57,076 nt of DNA from JBOHBN01 sp050698355 (GTDB lineage Bacteria; Actinomycetota; Actinomycetes; Streptosporangiales; WHST01), in NCBI GenBank assembly GCA_050698355.1, contig JBOHBN010000315.1, positions 1 to 57,076 of the forward strand. Direction: 5' to 3'. Positions 33,847-42,200 of this stretch are shown here, one piece after another. The first letter of the stretch is position 1, and every line of letters begins with the position of its first letter. Under the pieces are notes generated by a model that saw nothing but the letters and a program-made list of their open reading frames with translations, was not told where the DNA came from and made no database searches. A program made the translations under genes and the position numbers.

Positions 33847-34431
33847 GTGACGACCACGCGCATGCCCTACACTCCGGAGTCGCTGCTCGACATCGCCGTA
33901 GGCGTCTTCAACGAGCGGGGGTACGACGGCACGAGCATGGCGAACCTGGCGAGCGCGGCCGGTATCACAAAGTCCGCGATCTACCACCACGTACGCGGCA
34001 AGGAGGACCTGCTGCGCCTCGCCGTCGGCCGCGCGGTCGACGCGTTGTTCGAGCTGCTCGACGAGCCCGGCGCGACCGAGGGGCGCGCGGCCGACCGGCT
34101 CGACCACGTCGTGCGCCGGACCGCCGAGACTCTCGTACGCGAGCTCCCGTACGTGACCCTGCTCCTGCGGGTACGCGGCAACACCGGCACCGAGCGGTGG
34201 GCGCTCGAGCAGCGACGGGAGTTCGATCACCGGGTGGCGGCCCTGGTGCGCGAGGCGATCGAGGCCAGCGAGGTCCGTGGCGACGTCGACCCGCGACTGG
34301 CCACCCGACTGCTCTTCGGCATGATCAACTCGATCACCGAGTGGTACCGGCCGAGTGGCGGGAACGCGACGGGCGCCGAGATCGGCCGGGCCGTGTCGAC
34401 CATCGCTTTCGGCGGCCTGAGGCGGACCTGA
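33847..34431 (+). CDS. paaR: TetR-family regulator of phenylacetate catabolism, PaaR-like
   Basis: A 194-residue repressor. The helix-turn-helix is GYDGTSMANLASAAGITKSA followed by IYHHVRGKEDLLR (residues about 25-57). The C-terminal domain has the TetR_C form seen in actinobacterial PaaR/KstR-like proteins, which release DNA on binding an acyl- or phenylacetyl-CoA. The GTG start, six bases after a TATAGT box, implies a leaderless mRNA. Divergence from paaA and the shared palindrome support control of the paa operon and of itself. Confidence 0.86.
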   Translation: MTTTRMPYTPESLLDIAVGVFNERGYDGTSMANLASAAGITKSAIYHHVRGKEDLLRLAVGRAVDALFELLDEPGATEGRAADRLDHVVRRTAETLVRELPYVTLLLRVRGNTGTERWALEQRREFDHRVAALVREAIEASEVRGDVDPRLATRLLFGMINSITEWYRPSGGNATGAEIGRAVSTIAFGGLRRT

Positions 34432-34470
34432 CCCCGCGCACATCGGGCCCCGGCAACGAGGTAGTCTCGC

Positions 34471-34487
34471 GGGCGGTCCGCCCTTTT
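34471..34487 (+). terminator. Short hairpin with T-run downstream of paaR
   Basis: GGGCG-GTC-CGCCC followed by TTTT, 39 bases after the paaR stop and before the next gene. The stem is short but GC-only. Confidence 0.5.
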
Positions 34488-34560
34488 GCGAACCATCCCA
34501 CCAGCACGTGGCGCAGGCTATGCGTGCGCCCAAAAGACCCTTTCCGTCGCAGGAGTTCCC

Positions 34561-34893
34561 ATGGCACAGCAGAGTTCGAAGACCACCAGGCGGGCCGTCC
34601 GTGCCGGGACGGCAGCAGGCAGCGGGCTGACGTCCCTGGGCGAGCAGCGCTACCTCGTCCCGCTCAACCGCGGCAGGCACGCGTACGTGCGCAACCTCAC
34701 GACTGGCAAGACCAGGCACGTGGCCACCGACTCGCCGTCGTTCGTCGACGAGCTCCGGTCGCTCGCCGAAGGCGGGCACGGCGACAAGCTGCGCGCCGAG
34801 CTGGACAAGCTGGCGACGGACTACCCCGGCGAGGGGTGGGACCTCGCGACCAAGCGGCTCGAGGACGAGGGCGTGTTCGCAGCGGCGAGCTGA
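34561..34893 (+). CDS. Conserved-looking 110-residue protein of unknown function
   Basis: Start at ATG 34561, with AGGAG upstream. The basic N-terminus (SSKTTRRAVRAGTAAGS) is followed by a compact domain with RYLVPLNRGRHAYVRNLTTG, FVDELRSLAEGG and LDKLATDYPGEGWDLATKRL. No membrane segment or known motif is seen and I do not recognise a family. It stands alone between the paaR terminator and the LCP gene. Its codon use matches its neighbours. Confidence 0.7.
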   Translation: MAQQSSKTTRRAVRAGTAAGSGLTSLGEQRYLVPLNRGRHAYVRNLTTGKTRHVATDSPSFVDELRSLAEGGHGDKLRAELDKLATDYPGEGWDLATKRLEDEGVFAAAS

Positions 34894-34941
34894 CGGGTCA
34901 CATGCGTACCCCTTCCGCTCCGGCGTGAGACAGTTATAGGC

Positions 34942-36060
34942 ATGTCCGACCAGGAGCGGGAGGGGTACGACGACACCCCGGGGTACTACTCCCGGACCTA
35001 CCACTCCTCCCGGCTGAAGCGGCACGGCGACCACGGCGCGAGGCCGCCCAAGGAGCCGCGCCAGCGCCCGGCGCGCGGCAGGACCCCGCGACGCAAGCGC
35101 AAGCGCGGCGGCGCACGGCGGATCGTCCGCGTCCTCGTGGCGCTGCTCGTCATCTACCTGCTCATCTACGTCGCGATCGCGGTCATCTCGTACACCAAGC
35201 TCGACCGGGTCAGCGCGCTGTCCGACTACAACGGACGCCCGGCGGCGACCCCGGGTCAGGACTGGCTGCTCGTGGGGTCGGACAGCCGGGAGGGCCTGAC
35301 CAAGAAGCAGCAGCGCAAGCTGCACACCGGCCACACCGGCGGCAAGCGGGCCGACACGATGATGCTGCTGCACATTCCGCAGGGCGGCGGCAAGGCGACG
35401 CTCGTGAGCTTTCCCCGGGACTCGTACGTACCCATCCCCGGTCACGGCCACAACAAGATCAACGCCGCGTACGCCATCGGCGGCGGGAAGCTGCTCACCC
35501 GCACCATCGAGCAGGTCACCGGCATCCGACTCGACCACTACATGGAGATCGGGTTCGGCGGGTTCGTCGGCGCGGTCAACGGCATCGGCGGCGTCCGCAT
35601 CTGCGTCAAGAGGACGCTGCACGACCCCGTGGAACACGAGACGTTCAAGAAGGGCTGCCACGTCTGGAAGGGCCGCAAGGCCCTGCTCTACGTGCGTTCC
35701 CGGCACTCCTCCGCCCGCGGTGACTTCGCCCGGGTCGAGCACCAGCGGCAGTTCCTCGCCGCGCTGTTCCACAAGGCGTCCTCACCGGGAACGATCCTCA
35801 ACCCGGTCAAGTTCGGCCGGCTGGCCTTCGCCAGCGCCGAGGGCATTACCGTCGACGAGCACACCGGCCTGATCGATCTCAGCCGGCTGTTCCTCACCAT
35901 GAGGTCGTCCTCCAACGGAGGGGTACGGAAGCTGACCGTGCCCGTGGCAGGCACCGGGTACGTCCCCGGTGCCGGCAGCGTGGTGCAGTGGGACCGGACC
36001 AAGGCGTTGAAGCTGTTCAACCAGCTGGAGCACGACCGCAAGGTCACAGTGCACGGCTGA
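34942..36060 (+). CDS. LytR-CpsA-Psr (LCP) family cell-wall glycopolymer ligase
   Basis: A 372-residue membrane protein. A long basic cytoplasmic tail (rich in RPARGRTPRRKRKRGG) precedes one transmembrane helix (about residues 60-82, VLVALLVIYLLIYVAIAVIS), then the extracellular LCP domain: DWLLVGSDSREGL, RADTMMLLHIP, SFPRDSYVPIPG and HNKINAAYAIGG, with the Arg/Asp that bind polyprenyl pyrophosphate. LCP enzymes move teichoic-acid-like polymers or arabinogalactan onto peptidoglycan. It precedes the WXG100 genes by 162 bases. Confidence 0.93.
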   Translation: MSDQEREGYDDTPGYYSRTYHSSRLKRHGDHGARPPKEPRQRPARGRTPRRKRKRGGARRIVRVLVALLVIYLLIYVAIAVISYTKLDRVSALSDYNGRPAATPGQDWLLVGSDSREGLTKKQQRKLHTGHTGGKRADTMMLLHIPQGGGKATLVSFPRDSYVPIPGHGHNKINAAYAIGGGKLLTRTIEQVTGIRLDHYMEIGFGGFVGAVNGIGGVRICVKRTLHDPVEHETFKKGCHVWKGRKALLYVRSRHSSARGDFARVEHQRQFLAALFHKASSPGTILNPVKFGRLAFASAEGITVDEHTGLIDLSRLFLTMRSSSNGGVRKLTVPVAGTGYVPGAGSVVQWDRTKALKLFNQLEHDRKVTVHG

Positions 36061-36222
36061 CGCCGGCGCCGCTCGCGTACCCCATCGGCTGCCGTCGGCG
36101 CAAGAGCCCCGCCCGATCTGTGCACGAAATCGGGCCTGTGGACGGCTGGAACCGCTCCCCGTCCGATCGCGTCACACTGGCCAGTGCACGACAGCACCAA
36201 CGGCCAGGAGAGGGGACGGCTC

Positions 36223-36561
36223 GTGGGTTTCATGACCGTCGAGAACGGCGCGATCGGTCGCGGCGGGCAGCAACAGGGCCTGAACGCGAGCTCCATCAAG
36301 CAGCGGCTCATCCAGCTCGTCGGCGAGCTCGAAGCGTCGCAGACGCATTGGAAGGGCGGCTCGGGAAACGCCTTCAACAACGCCAAGAACATCCTGTTCG
36401 CCACGTTCGACGAGATCCACTCGAGTACCGGCGCGATCGCGACGGGTCTGGGGCAGTCCCAGACGCACGTGAACACCACGGACGAGACCAGCATGGGCGA
36501 TGTCTCCGCCGGCTCCAGTGCGGTCAGCGGCATCAACGGCCGGGTCAACGTCAACGTATAA
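36223..36561 (+). CDS. WXG100-family protein (Esx-like), first of a pair
   Basis: A 112-residue helical hairpin protein. The turn motif is THWKGGSGNAF (W-x-G, about 47-49) between two helices (SSIKQRLIQLVGELEAS and FATFDEIHSSTGAIATGLGQ). Its Ser/Asn-rich tail (VNTTDETSMGDVSAGSS) is longer than usual. The GTG start at 36223 follows AGGAGAGGGG by seven bases. The partner gene starts 14 bases downstream; such pairs form secreted heterodimers of type VII systems. Confidence 0.88.
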   Translation: MGFMTVENGAIGRGGQQQGLNASSIKQRLIQLVGELEASQTHWKGGSGNAFNNAKNILFATFDEIHSSTGAIATGLGQSQTHVNTTDETSMGDVSAGSSAVSGINGRVNVNV

Positions 36562-36575
36562 GGGGGTAGCGCACG

Positions 36576-36866
36576 ATGACCGACATGATTCACTGGAACG
36601 TCGGCGGCATGCAGGGCCTGAAGGACGCGCAGGATGGCGCGCACGGGAGGTTTAACGGCATCCTCGCCGACATCCAGTCCTGCCGCAGCCAGATGATGGG
36701 GCAGTGGCAGGGTGAGGGCACCGCGCCGTTCCTTGCCAAGGAGACCCGACACGAGAACAACTACAGCGACCTGCAGAACGCGTTTCGTAGGCTGATCGGC
36801 GCGACCGACACCAGCATCGGCAACGTGCAGGGTTGCTTCAGCAAGGTCAACGGCATCTGGGGGTAG
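36576..36866 (+). CDS. WXG100-family protein (Esx-like), second of a pair
   Basis: A 96-residue protein with the classical size. The hairpin turn is GQWQGEGTAPF (W-x-G at about 45). It contains LKDAQDGAHGRFNGILADIQ before and NNYSDLQNAFRRLIGATDTS after the turn, and ends GIWG. No clear YxxxD/E export signal is visible at its C-terminus; the partner may carry the signal. ATG follows GGGGG at 36561-36566. Confidence 0.9.
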   Translation: MTDMIHWNVGGMQGLKDAQDGAHGRFNGILADIQSCRSQMMGQWQGEGTAPFLAKETRHENNYSDLQNAFRRLIGATDTSIGNVQGCFSKVNGIWG

Positions 36867-36870
36867 CGCT

Positions 36871-37440
36871 ACGAGCGCCAACAGCCAGTACGACCCCGCC
36901 GCGAGCACCGCGGCGGGGTCGTCCGCGCCCCCGGACGGCTCGCACCTACCGCGGGCAGCGACGCAGCAGGCCACCGACAAGGCACAGGTCGAGGGCGAGG
37001 CGCTGCGCCGCCGGCAGCTGCTGGCGGCCCTGTGCCACGGCACCGACAGGTCGTGGCGGGACCGCTACCGCGCCTGGCCCGCGTTCGTCGTCGGGCTCGT
37101 CATCGCCGCGGTCATCTGCGCCGGTTTCGGCGTCGCCGGCGCGTTCCACAAGCAGCAGCGGCTGGACCGGCAGAAGGAACGCGAGCAGCAGCATTCCCTG
37201 AGTCGCCGTCATTTCCCAAATGACCACGTTATGTGGGCTGCTGCCGCATTAGCTTCGAGAAGCTCTTCAAGGACTGAGCGTGCGCTCGCTCGTTGGTCAG
37301 GGCACGCAGACGTCCAACGCGGCATGCTCTGTTTCGATACGTATCCCGTTCCCCGCGCCGATCGCGTCGCCGTCGACCTCGCGGTTGACCGGCCCGGAGA
37401 GCACGGCGATCTCGATGGTGCGGGCGGTAAACCTGCGTAA
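36871..37440 (+). pseudogene. Type VII locus membrane protein, possible ACG start and replaced C-terminus
   Basis: The frame reads SANSQYDPAASTAAGSSAPP, then KAQVEGEALRRRQLLAALCH, RDRYRAWPAFVVGLVIAAVI (one membrane helix) and FHKQQRLDRQKEREQQ. No ATG, GTG or TTG precedes it; the codon before SANS is ACG (36871-36873), four bases after the WXG100 stop, as if an ATG had mutated. After codon 105 the frame enters a 24-bp repeat (37214-37237) and an antisense region of another gene, so the natural C-terminus is lost. A remnant of a T7SS-associated membrane protein is the best reading. Confidence 0.5.
37214..37237. repeat. 24-bp direct repeat, left copy
   Basis: TCCCAAATGACCACGTTATG plus TGGG, identical to 38264-38287. 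The ends are inverted (CCCAAAT/ATGTGGG). The sequence then continues with CCGCATTAGCTTCGAGAAGC, a diverged match to that after the right copy. Confidence 0.8.
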
Positions 37441-38175
37441 CCGGGCGTGGTCGCGGCGCCGCAGGGTCTGGTAGATGAGACCGGGCCAGTCACGGGGGCG
37501 GCGGGGAGAGACCACGACGATGTCGAGCCTGCCGTCGTCACATCGGGCGTCTGGGGCGAGGGTAAGGCCGCCGTGCAGCTGGCCGACGTTCGCGACGATT
37601 ACGCAGCGCGCTCTGTACCGGTGCGGTTCGGCGTCGTCGAGGCGCACCGTCACCCGGAAGCTGCCGTCGCGCAGGTGCTGCGCGGCCGAGGCGAGGTAGG
37701 CGAGCCACCCGACGGAGCGCTTCAGGTTCTCCGGAGCATCGGCGACCAGGTCGGCATCGAAGCCGAGGCCAGCAGCGGTGGTGAACACCTCACCGTCGGC
37801 TCGGCCCAGATCGATGCGGGTTCTGTCGCCGCGGGTAGCGAGGCGGGCGGCGCCCGTGACATCCGTGGGCAGGTGCAAGTTCAATGCGAGCAGGTTGCCC
37901 GTACCGAGGGGGACCACGCACATCGCGGTCGATGATCCCGCCAACCCGGCCGCGCACGAACGCACCGTGCCGTCGCCACCGCAGACCAGGATCACGTCCG
38001 CCCCATCCGCGACAGCACGCGCGGCCTGGTCTCGGCCAGGCTTGTCGGCCGTGGTCTCCACCCACGCCGGCGCCGGCCAGCCATCATCGGTGAAGACACC
38101 GTTGACCTCCGCGACCAGGCTGGTCATGTCCTGCACCCTCGCGGGGTTCACCACCACGACCGCGGTCTTCACCAT
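37297..38175 (-). CDS. Diacylglycerol/lipid kinase family protein (DagK/YegS-like)
   Basis: A 292-residue cytoplasmic lipid kinase. The ATP-binding motif VILVCGGDGTVRSCAAGLAG (about residues 58-77, GGDGT) and PLGTGNLLALNLHLP (GTGN) are visible; later comes AAGLGFDADLVADAP and DARCDDGRLDIVVVSPRR, family hallmarks. ATG at 38175. It lies between two copies of a 24-bp repeat, inside a type VII secretion locus where it does not belong, suggesting insertion. Substrate lipid unknown. Confidence 0.9.
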   Translation of the reverse strand: MVKTAVVVVNPARVQDMTSLVAEVNGVFTDDGWPAPAWVETTADKPGRDQAARAVADGADVILVCGGDGTVRSCAAGLAGSSTAMCVVPLGTGNLLALNLHLPTDVTGAARLATRGDRTRIDLGRADGEVFTTAAGLGFDADLVADAPENLKRSVGWLAYLASAAQHLRDGSFRVTVRLDDAEPHRYRARCVIVANVGQLHGGLTLAPDARCDDGRLDIVVVSPRRPRDWPGLIYQTLRRRDHARLRRFTARTIEIAVLSGPVNREVDGDAIGAGNGIRIETEHAALDVCVP

Positions 38176-38263
38176 GCGGGGAAGGATACGAGCACCCACG
38201 CGGCGGTTCCCGGCAATGCCCCGAATCGATCCATCGCCGCTCAGGACCAGCCCCCCAGCGCGC

Positions 38264-38287
38264 TCCCAAATGACCACGTTATGTGGG
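38264..38287. repeat. 24-bp direct repeat, right copy
   Basis: Identical to 37214-37237 and followed by a 38-base insertion that contains a palindrome, then GGCATTGGCCTCGAGAAGCT, a diverged match to the sequence after the left copy. Confidence 0.8.
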
Positions 38288-38298
38288 GCCCGTACGGG

Positions 38299-38324
38299 TT
38301 CTCGATGCCTGCAGGCATCGAGAA
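38299..38324. repeat. 26-bp perfect palindrome
   Basis: TTCTCGATGCCTG and its exact reverse complement CAGGCATCGAGAA are abutted with no loop (38299-38324). It lies between the lipid kinase start and the LLM stop, inside the right copy of the repeat region. It may be a transcription terminator of the LLM gene or a recombination site. Confidence 0.75.
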
Positions 38325-38393
38325 GGCGGCATTGGCCTCGAGAAGCTCGTGACCATCTCCGGGTTCCCCTGGCCCGTCGACGAGCGCGCGCCT

Positions 38394-39254
38394 CTATCGG
38401 ATGGCGTCGGCCAGCAACTGGACCTGCTCCGGATCGGAGCTGCACGGGAACAGAACCAGCTCGTCGCACCCCGCCCGCTCGTACGCGGCGACAGACTCGC
38501 GGATGGCCTGTGCGTCGGTGAGCGCGAGGGAGGCGACCTGGGCGGCATCCCACCCCTCTACGGCGTAGTGATCCAAAAGGTAGGCCTCGGCGTTCTCGCG
38601 TGCCCGAGGTCCGAGGGAGAAGTAGGGCTGGGCGAAGAGCCGTGGCTTGCCATCGCGGCCCTGTTTCGCCCACGCCTGCATCACGGCCCCGGCACCAGCA
38701 CGGAAGGCGTCAACGCCCCGGCTACCTGCGACCCATCCTGCGCCGCGGGACGCCACCCTCGCGTAGACCCGGTCGCTTTGGCCGCCGAAGACGATCTGAT
38801 CGCGCCCCACGCCGGGTTGCGGACCTATCGCTCCAGCGAACCCCCGGTGCTCCCCTGCCCAGATCCGCGTCATCTCGTCAAGCATCTCGTCGAACCGACG
38901 GCCACGTCCGGAGAAGGGCACACCCGAGGCCGCATAGTCATCCTCGTACCCACCAACGGCCATGCCGAGGACGAGCCGCCCTCCGGAAAGGTTGTTGACG
39001 GTCGCGATCTGCTTGGCGAGCAAGGCCGCGTTGGCGCGGAAGGGTACGAGCAGGATCGAGGTCATCAGGCTGATCCGCTCGGTCACGGCGGCTGCCGCGC
39101 CAAGCGTCACGAGCGGTTCGTTGTTGCCGTACACGAGGCGGTCGATCACACCGAGCGAGGAGAAGCCGCACTCCTCGGCAGCCCTCCCCCACCCCGTGAT
39201 CTGCTTGCCTCCCGTACCGGGGATGGTCGCGGGCAGGCCGATCCCAATGTTCAT
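38394..39254 (-). CDS. LLM-class (luciferase-like) F420/flavin-dependent oxidoreductase
   Basis: A 286-residue TIM-barrel oxidoreductase. The start MNIGIGLPATIPGTGGKQIT is the usual first strand; AEECGFSSLGVIDR, KQIATVNNLSGGRLVLGMAV and GGYEDDYAASGVPFSGRGRR are hallmarks of the family, and the C-terminal AGCDELVLFPCSSDP is the last strand. F420 is the probable cofactor in this group. Its ATG overlaps the stop of eccC (ATGA), so it is translated with that secretion ATPase, an unexpected pairing. Substrate unknown. Confidence 0.9.
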   Translation of the reverse strand: MNIGIGLPATIPGTGGKQITGWGRAAEECGFSSLGVIDRLVYGNNEPLVTLGAAAAVTERISLMTSILLVPFRANAALLAKQIATVNNLSGGRLVLGMAVGGYEDDYAASGVPFSGRGRRFDEMLDEMTRIWAGEHRGFAGAIGPQPGVGRDQIVFGGQSDRVYARVASRGAGWVAGSRGVDAFRAGAGAVMQAWAKQGRDGKPRLFAQPYFSLGPRARENAEAYLLDHYAVEGWDAAQVASLALTDAQAIRESVAAYERAGCDELVLFPCSSDPEQVQLLADAIR

Positions 39255-42200
39255 TTATGACCTTCCTTCTCGCCGGTGCTGGCGCGGGCGACCTGCACCT
39301 GGACGGGCGCGTGCGTACGCCGTGCCCACAGCGCGCGTCCCTCGGGTAGTTTCTGCGGCCGCACGCCGCACACCAGCGGGCCCTCGTTGCGGTCGCCGCT
39401 GTGCAGGAATCCCGGCGTGCCGAGGTCGGTGAGCCGCTGCAGCACCGGGTCGTAGATCGCGCGGCCCGCGCCGCCGCTCCGGCGCGACACGACCAGGTGG
39501 AAGCCGATATCGCGCGCCTGCGGGAGGTAGTCGCCGAATGGCAGCAGCGGGTTCGCGCTCGTCGTGGCGACCAGGTCGTAGTCGTCGACGATGACGAAGA
39601 CGTCCAACCCCTTCCACCAGCTGCGCGCACGCAGCTGCTCGGAGGTGAGGTCCGCCGGCGGCAGGCGCTCCGCGAGGCTGCCGGCCAGCTCGCGGCTGAC
39701 CTGCTCGGTGGCGGGCCCCGCGGTGCAGTACGCGACCAGGTATTCCGGTGGCACGACGTCGAGCAGCGACCGGCGGTAGTCGACGACGACGAAGCCGACC
39801 TCGTCCTTCGTCCGCCCGCTCATCAGCTGCCGCACCAGGACCTCGAGCGTGTTCGACTTCCCGGTCTCCGAGTCGCCGAACACGAGCAGGTGCGGGTCGG
39901 CACCGGACAGGTTCAAGTACGCCGGCCCCAGCGCGGTCTCCTCGATGCCGACCGCCACCGCGGGCGGTCCCGCGTCGCCCGGCGGCAGCGCGGTGAGCGG
40001 CACGTCGTACGGCAGGATCCGTATCGGCGGTGCCCCGCCCTGCGGGTACCTCCGCGCGACGTCGCGTACGGCGTCCCGCTGAGCCTCGGCGAGGTCGGTG
40101 ACCCAGTCGCTGCCGTCGGTACGCGGCAGCGCTCCCTGGAAGAACAACGACTCCTGGGTGACGCCACGGCCCGGTGTCTCCGCGCCGAGGTTCCTAGCCA
40201 GCTGCCGGTCGAGCATCGAGTCGAACGGGTCGTTCAGTCGCAGCTCGACCCGCCCGGCGAACGAGTTCTGCATCCGCGGGCGCACCTCTTGCAGCGTCGC
40301 GGACGTCAGCACGACGTGCACGCCGTACGCCAGGCCGCGCGCCGCGATGTCGCTGACGAGCGGCTCGACGTCCTCCAATTCCTCGCGGAACGCACCCCAC
40401 CCGTCGAGCAGGAGCACGACGTCCCCGAGCGGGTCGCCGTCCAACCTGTTGCCCTGCGCGCGCCAGCGCCGCCACGTGGCCGCGGAGTCGAGGCCCTCCC
40501 TGCGGAAGCCCTCCTCGCGCGCCTCGATGGTGCCCAGGAGCTCGTTCATGATCCGGCGCACCCGGTCAGTGTCCAGCCGGGATGCCACGGTGCCGACGTG
40601 CGGCAGCTCCTCCAGGGAGCCGAGTCCGCCGCCGCCGAAGTCGACGGCGTAGAAGGCGATCTCTTCGGGCGTGTGCAGGTGCGCCGCGGACAGCATCATC
40701 GTGCGCAGCAACGTGGACTTGCCGGACTGCGGCGACCCGACGACGAGGAGGTTGCCGTGCGCTCCGGCCAGGTCGACGAGAAACGGCCGCTGGCGTTGCA
40801 GTCTCGGCTCGTCGAGCACGCCGAGCGCGACGCCCAGCGCGGACGGGTCACCGTGCTGCAGCACCGGCTGCAGGACCGAGTCGAGCGGGATCCTGGCCGG
40901 CATCGGCGGCAGCCACACCTTGTGCACCGACATGCGGCTCGCCGCCAACCGGTCGACGATCACGTCCAGGACGGTCGTGGCCGTCGCCGTCACCTCCGCC
41001 GCGATCGGCCCGTCGTCCTGCCTGGCGCTCTCCGCGCGCGCCTTGGCCATCAGCCCGATCCCGTTGACCGCCGTGTACGGCAGCACCGGCGGTACCTCGG
41101 TCTCCCCCACCGCCTGCTCGCTCCCGTCGTACGCCGACGAGACGTGCGCGGCCTTGAACCGGTCGTACACCGTGGTGTCGACCTTGAGGTAGCCGGAGCC
41201 CGGCTCGGGCGGCAGGTGGTACGCGTCGGGCGTGCCGATCGCCTCGCGGCTCTCGCCCTCGGAGAAGGTGCGCAGGCCGATGCGGTACGACAGGTGCGAC
41301 TCCAGGCCGCGGATCTTGCCGACCTCCAGCCGCTGGGTGGCGAGGAGCAGGTTCATCCCGATGCTGCGGCCGATCCGGCCGACCGCGGCGAACAGCTCGG
41401 CGAAGTCGGGCTTGGCGGTGAGCAGCTCGCTGAACTCGTCGATGATGACGAGCAGGTACGGCAGCGGCGGCAGGTCCGGGCGCTCCTCGCGTAGCCGGTG
41501 GTAGGTGGCGACGTTCGGCAGGTTGCCCGCCTGCTTCAGCACCTCCTGGCGCCGCTGCATCTCCCCGTACAGGGCGTCGCGCATGCGATCGACGAGGGCG
41601 AGGTCGTCCTGCAGGTTGGTGATCATCCCGGCGAGGTGTGGCAGCTGCGCCATCCCGGCGAACGTCGCGCCGCCCTTGGAGTCGACGAGCACCATCGCGA
41701 GCAGCTCGGGATGGTGCCGGATCGCCAGCGAGCTGACCAGCGTGCGTAGCAGCTCGCTCTTGCCCGAGCCGGTCGCGCCGACGATGAGGCCGTGCGGCCC
41801 CATACCGCCCGCCGCGGACTCCTTCAGGTCGAGGACGAGCGGCCGGCCGGCCCCCGTCACCCCGATCGGTACGCGCAGCTGGTCGCGCGGGGCGAGCTTG
41901 CTCCACGTCGTGGCGGCGTCGATCGTGCCGACGTCGCGTACGCCCAGCACCTCGGGCAGGCCGACGTCGGAGCCGAGCACCGTCTCGGGCGCGTCGTCGG
42001 CAGCCAGCCGCAGCGGCGCGAGGCGGCGAGCCACGGCGGACGGCAGGCCGACACCCGGGGTGTCGGGAGCGAACGCGACGACGGCACCGTCGGGCCGCTG
42101 CAGCTGCGCCGGGCCGCTGGGCGGCAGGAGGACGCGCTGGTCGACGTGCGACGGCTCGTCCCTGCGCTCCCCGCAGAGTTGCACCACGTGGATGCCGAGG

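Noticed and set aside
39401..41494. Long plus-strand open frame opposite eccC
   Set aside because: eccC has three Walker A motifs in frame; the opposite frame shows only charged low-complexity sequence.
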